A DNA stretch of 10,275 nt. It comes from Campylobacterales bacterium. Its GTDB lineage: Bacteria; Campylobacterota; Campylobacteria; Campylobacterales; Hydrogenimonadaceae. The stretch spans positions 1-10,275 of the forward strand of contig JAMONQ010000097.1 in assembly GCA_027065635.1 (NCBI GenBank), read 5' to 3'. Positions 1 through 5,638 of this stretch are shown one piece after another. The notes beneath the pieces were generated by a model. The model did not search any database, was not told the DNA's origin, and saw only the letters and a program-made list of their open reading frames with translations. The translations under genes were made by a program, and so were the position numbers. Position 1 is the first letter of the stretch; every line of letters starts with the position of its first letter.

Positions 1-1760
1 GGCTCACCGAAAATCACTCCGATATCCCGGCGCGGACCTGTTTTTGAGAGGATTTTGTAGCGGTTTTGGGCCCTTGAAAAGGTAGATCCCCACAAGCCGT
101 GCAGATAGAACGGTATGATAGGTACATCCACTCCTCTCATCATCAGTTCGAATCCCCTTTTGAACTCCCCGAGCTGGCCGTTGTAGCTGATCATCCCCTC
201 GGGAAAGAGCGCTACCACCTCCCCGCGTCCAAGACGCTCCTTGACCCTCTCCGTCGCTTCTTTGCCGGCCAGAGCGGAGATCGGAATGACATTGAACCAC
301 TTCAGAAACCATTTCAGATACCACTGCTCGTAGATACTGCGCTCCATTACGAACTTCAGGGGTCTGGGCGACGCGACCTGCAGGATCAGCCAGTCTATCC
401 AGCTGATATGGTTTCCAAGCAGCAGAGCGCCTCCTCTTTGCGGGAGATTTTCTATACCTTCTATAAATAGGCGATAGCGCATTTTTAAAAGAGGCAGGAG
501 CATCAGTCGTGCGGTGAGCTGGGGAAGCTGGGTGACACCAAATAGCGTGCCGGCGATCATTAGAAGGGAGGCTATATGAAATATCTCTACCGTACCGATG
601 CCAACATATGTCAAAAGTATAGCCGACACCAAAAAGAGCAGCATCGAAATGTTTTGTATGAAGTTGTTTCCGGCGAGTACGGTCCCTGTAGCGTTTTTGG
701 GGGCCAGATACTGGATCAGGGAGTTTAGCGGAACGATAGTCATGCCTCCGAAGAATCCGAAAGCGAAACTTGCCGCCCCCATCGTCGCCACACTGTGCGC
801 TTGTGCGAAAACCGACAGAGATATTGCGAGTCCCAAAGCGCCTATGGGAACGATACCCATCTCGATATGGCGCCTGCTGATTCTGCCCGCAGCAAGAGAG
901 CCGAAGAGAAGCCCGATCGCGCTCATGGCCAGCACTCCCTGAATGATGACGGTATCGTCATCCCCGGTCATGGCTTTGTAGTGAGCCGGAAATGCGGCTA
1001 CGACAAGCTGGGAAACTCCCCAAAAGAGGCTGAGTCCTATGATGCTGAGCCAGATCGCCCGCTCTTTTAGCAGTATTTTCATATTCTTTTTCAGATACTC
1101 CAGCCGTACATATGCTTTCGCATCGAATCTCAAATCTTTCTTTTGAATACCGCTATGCGGAATCTTGAACGCGAATATAGCCTCCAAGGCAGTCATAGCT
1201 ACGAGAATCCACCCAAGCGGCGCTACCGAGGATAGAATCTCCCCAGGAGTTTTCGAATCGTCGTAGAGGTTTTCAAACAGTATCGAAAAGATTACCGCGC
1301 TGCCGAGTATTGCCGCAATGGTGGCCGCCTGAACTACCCCGTTTGCGACGGCGAGCCGCCCGGCTCCGACCAGTTCTTTCAAAAAACCGTATTTCGCCGG
1401 CGAATAGACGGCACTTTGGACCGCCAGCAGAAGTGTCAGCGCGAAGGCGGTGTAAAACCAGCCCATGTAGTAGCTAAGGGTTGCAAAGAGTGCAAGCACC
1501 ACGCCTGCCAGCGCGGCGTAGCGGATGATTCCGGTTTTCAAAAAGCGGTCGCTCATGAAGCCTGCCGGCGAAAAAAGCAGGATAAACGGTATCAGAATCA
1601 AGGCGTTGACGACTGCGCTTAGAATTATGAGCGTATCACCTTCGAAACTTTTTATCAGGGTGTTTTGGATGGTGATTTTATGGGCGATATCGGTCATCGC
1701 GTTGAAGATCAGAACCACAATGAAGGGCAAGAACCCTTTGACTTTCCAAATTCCGCTCAT
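1..1760 (-). CDS. MFS transporter-PlsC acyltransferase fusion (LplT/Aas-like), partial at the left edge
   Basis: The first 586 residues of an open frame that runs off the window; no stop is reached. Residues 1 to about 420 form a polytopic major facilitator domain, with a motif A-like loop after TM2 (GFMSDRF, near residue 70). A PlsC-type acyltransferase follows: NHISWID at 450-456 (the HX4D catalytic box, H451/D456), FPEG at 519-522, and a VPIIPFYLHG segment. The residues after the HX4D box (SIYEQWYLKW) resemble E. coli Aas. Known three-part relatives flip lysophospholipid inward and re-acylate it, and usually end with an AMP-binding acyl-ACP synthetase domain, which would lie beyond the left edge. 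The start ATG at 1758-1760 overlaps the MerR stop as ATGA, suggesting translational coupling. Only a weak GGTGA precedes it. The family call is strong; the exact phospholipid substrate is inferred. Confidence 0.9.
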   Translation of the reverse strand, partial: MSGIWKVKGFLPFIVVLIFNAMTDIAHKITIQNTLIKSFEGDTLIILSAVVNALILIPFILLFSPAGFMSDRFLKTGIIRYAALAGVVLALFATLSYYMGWFYTAFALTLLLAVQSAVYSPAKYGFLKELVGAGRLAVANGVVQAATIAAILGSAVIFSILFENLYDDSKTPGEILSSVAPLGWILVAMTALEAIFAFKIPHSGIQKKDLRFDAKAYVRLEYLKKNMKILLKERAIWLSIIGLSLFWGVSQLVVAAFPAHYKAMTGDDDTVIIQGVLAMSAIGLLFGSLAAGRISRRHIEMGIVPIGALGLAISLSVFAQAHSVATMGAASFAFGFFGGMTIVPLNSLIQYLAPKNATGTVLAGNNFIQNISMLLFLVSAILLTYVGIGTVEIFHIASLLMIAGTLFGVTQLPQLTARLMLLPLLKMRYRLFIEGIENLPQRGGALLLGNHISWIDWLILQVASPRPLKFVMERSIYEQWYLKWFLKWFNVIPISALAGKEATERVKERLGRGEVVALFPEGMISYNGQLGEFKRGFELMMRGVDVPIIPFYLHGLWGSTFSRAQNRYKILSKTGPRRDIGVIFGE

Positions 1761-2413
1761 TTTTCGTCACCGCTTTTTCTGTATCGATCTATGAGGTGCA
1801 TATTCAATAGATAGGGCTTGAGAATCAGTGTGGCGTCAAAAAGAGTCTTTGCAACACCGTTTCTCTCCTTTTGTGCATTCAGAATCTTTTTTGCCATCTT
1901 CACCTCGGTTTCTGCCATCTTTTTGGAGTAGTCTATATAGGTAGAGAGAAGTTCTCCGTCCGGATCGTAGCGTTCCAGTGCCAAAAGAGTAGCGCCGATC
2001 TCTACCTCCTTTTCGCTGAATCCGTCCCCTCTTTTGAAGATGGCTCCTTCTTGCAACCACTGCTGCAGCTTTTGTATCGATATGTTAAGAACGGAGCAGA
2101 ACTCCTCCTCGCTGTATAGTTTTTCGCAAGATGGTGCCGTGAGTATTTCCATCATATCCAGTGCAGATTCGAATCCTCTTGTAAAATCGAAATCGTTCCG
2201 TTTTATGAGGGTTTTGATCTGGTCGATCGTGGCGTGGAAGTTGTTTTGAAGATACTTGATAAACTCTATCCGCTCTACGAACGACTCATCGTAGAGGTGA
2301 ACGTTGGGCTTTATCTTTTGCGGCTCGGGCAGAAGCCCCTCTTTTATGTAGTAGAGGATTGTCGATTTGGGTGTATTGGAGAGCCTGACCAGCTCGTTCA
2401 TCTTCAGCGCCAT
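1757..2413 (-). CDS. MerR-family transcriptional regulator with two HTH-like modules
   Basis: A 218-residue cytoplasmic DNA-binding protein. Residues 5-55 are a typical MerR winged helix: MNELVRLSNTPKSTILYYIKEGLLP, then YDESFVERIEFIKYL. Residues 100-147 repeat the pattern (YSEEEFCSVLNISIQKLQQWLQEG, then FSEKEVEIGATLLAL), so a second HTH-like module is likely. The C-terminal part (155-215) is helical and may be the dimerisation or effector domain. No metal-binding Cys cluster is seen; Cys96 and Cys106 are the only cysteines. I chose the start at 2413 because AGGAAG stands seven to eight bases upstream; an upstream in-frame ATG at 2467 lies inside the -35 box of the putative promoter and is unlikely. 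The gene overlaps the MFS-PlsC gene by four bases, so membrane-lipid repair is its probable target, together with autoregulation. The ligand is unknown. Confidence 0.88.
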   Translation of the reverse strand: MALKMNELVRLSNTPKSTILYYIKEGLLPEPQKIKPNVHLYDESFVERIEFIKYLQNNFHATIDQIKTLIKRNDFDFTRGFESALDMMEILTAPSCEKLYSEEEFCSVLNISIQKLQQWLQEGAIFKRGDGFSEKEVEIGATLLALERYDPDGELLSTYIDYSKKMAETEVKMAKKILNAQKERNGVAKTLFDATLILKPYLLNMHLIDRYRKSGDEK

Positions 2414-2437
2414 AGCTTTCTTCCTGTTTTTATGAAA

Positions 2438-2467
2438 ATTGTAGCTGAAAAGTGCAGAAAGTGTCAA
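2438..2467 (-). promoter_or_regulatory. Sigma-70-like promoter for the MerR/MFS-PlsC operon
   Basis: Read on the minus strand, a perfect -35 TTGACA (2462-2467) is followed after 18 bases by TACAAT (2438-2443), about 25 bases before the MerR start codon. Three AAGTG copies (plus-strand 2450-2454, 2459-2463, 2466-2470) overlap the -35 box and spacer and could be regulator half-sites. The spacer is slightly longer than the 17-base optimum, which fits MerR-type control without proving it. Confidence 0.65.
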
Positions 2468-2530
2468 GTGAAGCTTTACAGTTTATGTTTTGTCATCCGA
2501 AGAATATCAAAGGGTCGGTAACATGAATTA

Positions 2531-2545
2531 TGTTATGCTATAACA
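2531..2545 (+). promoter_or_regulatory. Palindrome and candidate -10 region of the two-component operon
   Basis: TGTTAT-GCT-ATAACA is a perfect 6-base inverted repeat with a 3-base spacer. It sits 23 bases before the response-regulator start. It contains an extended -10-like TGTTATGCT and a TATAAC hexamer, so an operator overlapping the core promoter is plausible. A TTATG tandem repeat (2528-2537) runs into its left arm. No clear -35 is seen, which is common in Campylobacterota promoters. The protein that binds is unknown; the divergent MerR protein or the response regulator are candidates. Confidence 0.45.
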
Positions 2546-2567
2546 CAAAAAAGTGAAAAGGTGGAGT

Positions 2568-3224
2568 ATGCAGCGTATTCTTCTGGTCGAAGATGACGAG
2601 ACTCTGGGAGAGACGCTTAGGGATCTGTTGAGCGGAGACGGTTTTGACACTGTCTGGGTAAAAGATGGCGAAAGTGCGCTCGAAGAGAGTTTCAAAAAGC
2701 GTTTCGATCTCTTTTTGCTGGATGTAAAAGTCCCGTTTATGGACGGTTTCGATCTGCTCAGAAGACTTAGGGAGAGCGGAGATGATACGCCGGCTATCTT
2801 CATATCCGCATTGACCGACATAGATTCCCTCTCCGAGGGTTTTGAAAGCGGTGCCGACGACTATATGAAAAAACCTTTCGATTTTGACGAACTTCTGGTA
2901 AGAATCCGTGCACTTATAAGCAGGCGTTACGGTGCCTCCGGCACAGTTTTGAGCTATGGGGAGATAAGGTACGATATAGAGACCGAAAAGATAACCAGAG
3001 ATGGCGAGTCCTTACATCTGCCGCCTTTTGAAAAGAGGCTTCTGAAGCTCTTTTTGCAGCACAAAGGAAAAGTCCTTTCCAAAGATGATATATCCTACTT
3101 TCTTGCGGAGGACGAGCCGATAAGCGATCAGGCTCTGAGGGTGCATGTCAACAAACTCAGAAAAGCAGGCTTCATCATCACAAATCTGCGGGGTATCGGT
3201 TACAGGCTCGAGGAGATCGAATGA
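2568..3224 (+). CDS. OmpR-family response regulator
   Basis: A 218-residue two-component response regulator. The receiver domain (1-118) has the acidic pocket E8-D9-D10, phosphoacceptor D52 in FDLFLLD, S80 in the switch position and K102 before P103. The C-terminal winged-helix domain (about 128-217) has the usual OmpR/PhoB layout: YGEIRYDIETEKI strands, an LPPFEKRLLKLFLQHKGKVLS helix, the recognition helix around SDQALRVHVNKLRK, and the wing LRGIGYRLE. The start at 2568 is supported by AAGG (2558-2561) six bases upstream; the in-frame GTG at 2553 lies before that site and would give an atypical N-terminus. The stop overlaps the kinase start as ATGA. Its partner is the downstream kinase. The next operon, opened by a TTAA-N7-TTAA element, is a reasonable target, but this is inferred. 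Confidence 0.95.
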   Translation: MQRILLVEDDETLGETLRDLLSGDGFDTVWVKDGESALEESFKKRFDLFLLDVKVPFMDGFDLLRRLRESGDDTPAIFISALTDIDSLSEGFESGADDYMKKPFDFDELLVRIRALISRRYGASGTVLSYGEIRYDIETEKITRDGESLHLPPFEKRLLKLFLQHKGKVLSKDDISYFLAEDEPISDQALRVHVNKLRKAGFIITNLRGIGYRLEEIE

Positions 3225-4288
3225 TAAGCTACGAAAAGGGTTCGTTCTGGAAATTTTTTTCGATCTATTTCGCCTCCGTAGCGCTTTTGATCCTGGCGGC
3301 TGGCTACTTCTACTTCAAGCAGCAAAAAGAGGCGCTTATCGCCAAAGAGCAGTTTTCCATTATCTGGTATGCCAGGATGCTCAAAACTACGGAGTACAAA
3401 TACCAAAAAGAGGGTTTCTCCTACAAGGTGATCGACCGGAAAATAAAAAACTTCAATCCCCAAAACCTCAGACTTTCGGAGTGCTGTATAGAAAAGATTG
3501 TTCCCAGCCATCAGGAAAACCGGTATTTGCTGATTCAAAAAAGCAGATCGGAGTTTGACGCCGAGATAGGGGCGTTGAAGGTAAGAATCGCTATCGCGCA
3601 ACTGCTTCTTCTTGCGATTTTCGGAGCCATCAGCGCACTTTTGGCGCATATATCGCTGAGGCCGATGCGGGATACGATCTTGCGGCTGGATCACTTCGCA
3701 AAAGATTTGATACACGACCTCAATACCCCTATCACATCGATACTGCTCAACATAAAACTCCTTAAAAAGGATGACGAGTGTCGTGAAAAAAGAGAGCTTA
3801 TGAGGATAGAGAAGAGCGCCGAAGAGATCTCGTCTCTTTATAAAAATCTGAATGTGCTGCTGGAGGAGAGGACTTTCAAGGTGGAGCGTATCGACCTTTC
3901 CGCATTGATTGCCGACCTCGTGGAAATCTATTCATTGAGGTTTCCCTCTTTGCACATATCTTTTGAGTGCAGGGAGTTCAGGGTGAAGGCCAACCAGGCG
4001 GCCATGCGCCAGCTTCTTCACAATCTTCTGACCAACGCATGCAAGTACAACAGGAAAGACGGCTCCGTTGAAATCTGGTGCGATGGCGGCAGACTCTACA
4101 TAAAAGACAATGGTCCCGGAATCGAGCGGGTAGATATGATTTTCAATCGCCATTACAAAGAGCAAAGCGGAGGCAGCGGCATAGGACTGCATATTGTGAA
4201 GACACTTTGTGACGCCATGGGTATAGAGATAGAAGCGGAGTCCAAAAAAGGCTTCGGTACGCTGGTGATTCTGACGTTTCCGGATTGA
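3221..4288 (+). CDS. Membrane sensor histidine kinase
   Basis: A 355-residue kinase partnered with the preceding response regulator. TM1 is at about 10-32, followed by a small periplasmic sensor region (about 33-120) with no recognised fold, and TM2 at about 122-145. The H-box LIHDLNTPI places the phosphorylated histidine at H165, with HDLNTP in place of the commoner HELRTP. The ATPase domain shows the N-box HNLLTNACKYN (267-277), G1 DNGPGI (296-301), an F-box-like IF (307-308) and G2 GGSGIGLHIVK (317-327). The gap between G1 and G2 is short, so the ATP lid is reduced. There is no obvious HAMP domain; TM2 runs almost directly into the DHp helix. GAGGAG precedes the start ATG, which overlaps the upstream stop. 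The signal is unknown. Confidence 0.94.
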   Translation: MISYEKGSFWKFFSIYFASVALLILAAGYFYFKQQKEALIAKEQFSIIWYARMLKTTEYKYQKEGFSYKVIDRKIKNFNPQNLRLSECCIEKIVPSHQENRYLLIQKSRSEFDAEIGALKVRIAIAQLLLLAIFGAISALLAHISLRPMRDTILRLDHFAKDLIHDLNTPITSILLNIKLLKKDDECREKRELMRIEKSAEEISSLYKNLNVLLEERTFKVERIDLSALIADLVEIYSLRFPSLHISFECREFRVKANQAAMRQLLHNLLTNACKYNRKDGSVEIWCDGGRLYIKDNGPGIERVDMIFNRHYKEQSGGSGIGLHIVKTLCDAMGIEIEAESKKGFGTLVILTFPD

Positions 4289-4300
4289 GCGGCCTTTGCT

Positions 4301-4332
4301 TTAACACTTCGTTAATCCTTTTGGGTTATATT
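4301..4332 (+). promoter_or_regulatory. Candidate regulated promoter of the PqqD-ATP-grasp-decarboxylase operon
   Basis: TTAA-N7-TTAA (4301-4315; also readable as a TTAAC/GTTAA inverted repeat with a 5-base spacer) lies about 11 bases upstream of a TATATT -10-like hexamer (4327-4332). Two similar half-sites 11 bases apart match the spacing used by many OmpR-family regulators, and the element falls in the -35 region, where an activator would contact polymerase. No good -35 box and no terminator hairpin are seen between the kinase stop and this site, so some read-through from the kinase gene is likely. Confidence 0.45.
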
Positions 4333-4373
4333 ATTGATAAAGATGGAATATCGATAGCCGGAAGGAGAGGAAC

Positions 4374-4610
4374 ATGAGAGCAAAAAATCTTGCGATCAAT
4401 CAAAACGGATTCGCGTTCGATCCGGATACGGGTGAGAGCTTTACTGTGAACGAGACAGGGAAGTTCGTCATAGAGGCTCTTTCAAAGGGGATGGATGAAA
4501 AAGATATAGCGGAGGCCCTCGTAAAAGAGTACGATGTGCAAGAGGATGAGGCTCTAAACGACATCCTCGACTTCAAAGAGCGTCTCGGGCTTTACGGATT
4601 GCTCTCATGA
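4374..4610 (+). CDS. PqqD-like RiPP recognition element (RRE) protein
   Basis: A 78-residue acidic protein that fits the PqqD family along its full length: FDPDTGESFTVNETG (15-29) matches the family's beta-hairpin pattern, then a helix with IEALSKGMDEKDIAEALVKEY (33-53), and a C-terminal helix ending in FKERLGLYGLL (67-77). PqqD proteins bind the leader of a precursor peptide and present it to a modifying enzyme; stand-alone RREs of this size are typical. There is no phosphopantetheine DSL/DSV site, so it is not an ordinary acyl carrier protein. AAGGAGAGG (4362-4370) gives a strong ribosome site. It is the first gene of the operon and overlaps the ATP-grasp gene by ATGA. No precursor peptide gene is visible nearby, so its partner is open; the decarboxylase N-terminus is the best candidate in the window. 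Confidence 0.88.
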   Translation: MRAKNLAINQNGFAFDPDTGESFTVNETGKFVIEALSKGMDEKDIAEALVKEYDVQEDEALNDILDFKERLGLYGLLS

Positions 4611-5638
4611 TCGTGGCAGTCAGCGGAATAAACGATACCGACAATCCCGGTCCGGGAATCGGTGTGGCAAGAAGCTTGAAAGAGTCCGATGCCTCGATCA
4701 AAACTGTAGGGCTCAGCTACGACGTGCAGGATCCCGGAAACTATATGGATTTTGTCATAGACAAGAGCTATCTGCTTACCTATCCTTCAAGAGGATGGGA
4801 GCCGATATACAGCAGACTTCTGTATATAAAGGGTACCTACGGTCTTGACGCCGTTATACCCACTCTCGATGCGGAGCTGCCCCAGTATATCAAGTATCAG
4901 GACGAACTTGCCGCCGCCGGGATAAAGACCTTTTTGCCGAATTCAAAACAGTTCGAGCTAAGGAGCAAGGAGAATCTGAAAGAGGTTAGCGAAACGATCG
5001 GCATCGTCTATCCCAGGACGAAAAAGGTCTACAATATCGATCAGCTCACAGAGGCGGTCAAGGAGATAGGAACACCCTGTATAGTGAAGGGAAACTACTA
5101 TAAAGCCTACAAGGCGGGATCCGTTCCGGAGGCGGTCTACTACTTTACCGAGATATCAAACGAATGGGGATTTCCGATACTGGTACAGGAGATCGTCAAA
5201 GGGGAGGAGATGAATGTAATAGGTGCCGGAGACGGTGAGGGGGGAGTTCTCGGGCTTGTAGCCATCAAGAAGATGACGACTACCAGTCTCGGCAAGATAT
5301 GGAACGGAGTGACGATAAAGCATGAGCGGCTCTTGAGTGTCGCCGAGTCGTTTGTGAAGAGTTACAAGTGGCGCGGTCCATTCGAGCTCGAATGCATAGT
5401 GGACGGCGACAATATAATCATGATCGAGATCAATCCGCGATTTCCGGCATGGGTCTACTTCGCTACGGGAGCAGGAATAAACCTTCCAAAACGCCTGCTT
5501 GATACCATGTTTGGCAAAGAGTGCGACAGAGACGGCGAGTATGAAGCGGGAGTGATGATGGTTCGATATACGTACGAGATAGTCACAAATATTCACAGAC
5601 TCAGCACGCTGGCAACAAAAGGAGAGAGCGATGGGTAA
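4607..5638 (+). CDS. ATP-grasp ligase (CarB/PylC-like fold)
   Basis: A 343-residue ATP-grasp enzyme, expected to activate a carboxylate as an acyl phosphate and join it to an amine. The N-terminal pre-grasp domain starts MIVAVSGINDTDNPGPGIGVARSL, a Rossmann-like nucleotide/substrate fold. The grasp domain has K121 (SKENL), K161 (CIVKGNYYKA), an adenine-loop QEIVKGEEMN (194-203), and the Mg-binding residues E262 and E274/N276 in FELECIVDGDNIIMIEINPRF. This favours a catalytically active enzyme. It is shorter than biotin carboxylase and lacks any biotin-carrier partner, so an acetyl-CoA-carboxylase label would be misleading. The start overlaps the RRE gene by ATGA; the end overlaps the decarboxylase by eight bases. 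The substrate is unknown; coupling with the RRE and decarboxylase suggests an amino acid or peptide. Confidence 0.88.
   Translation: MIVAVSGINDTDNPGPGIGVARSLKESDASIKTVGLSYDVQDPGNYMDFVIDKSYLLTYPSRGWEPIYSRLLYIKGTYGLDAVIPTLDAELPQYIKYQDELAAAGIKTFLPNSKQFELRSKENLKEVSETIGIVYPRTKKVYNIDQLTEAVKEIGTPCIVKGNYYKAYKAGSVPEAVYYFTEISNEWGFPILVQEIVKGEEMNVIGAGDGEGGVLGLVAIKKMTTTSLGKIWNGVTIKHERLLSVAESFVKSYKWRGPFELECIVDGDNIIMIEINPRFPAWVYFATGAGINLPKRLLDTMFGKECDRDGEYEAGVMMVRYTYEIVTNIHRLSTLATKGESDG

Noticed and set aside
99..1794. Several plus-strand frames opposite the left-edge region
   Set aside because: All are shadows of the minus-strand MFS-PlsC gene, whose HX4D and FPEG motifs identify the true frame.
3200..3715. 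A 171-codon minus-strand frame
   Set aside because: Antisense to the kinase N-terminus, with no motif; the kinase frame is certain.
4289..4320. Inverted repeat after the kinase as an intrinsic terminator
   Set aside because: The arms are only five AT-rich bases and no T-run follows directly; a regulator site is a better reading.
4374..4610. The small acidic protein as a LysW-type or phosphopantetheine carrier
   Set aside because: It lacks the LysW zinc cysteines and the C-terminal EDWGE-like end, and has no DSL site; the PqqD pattern fits along its length.
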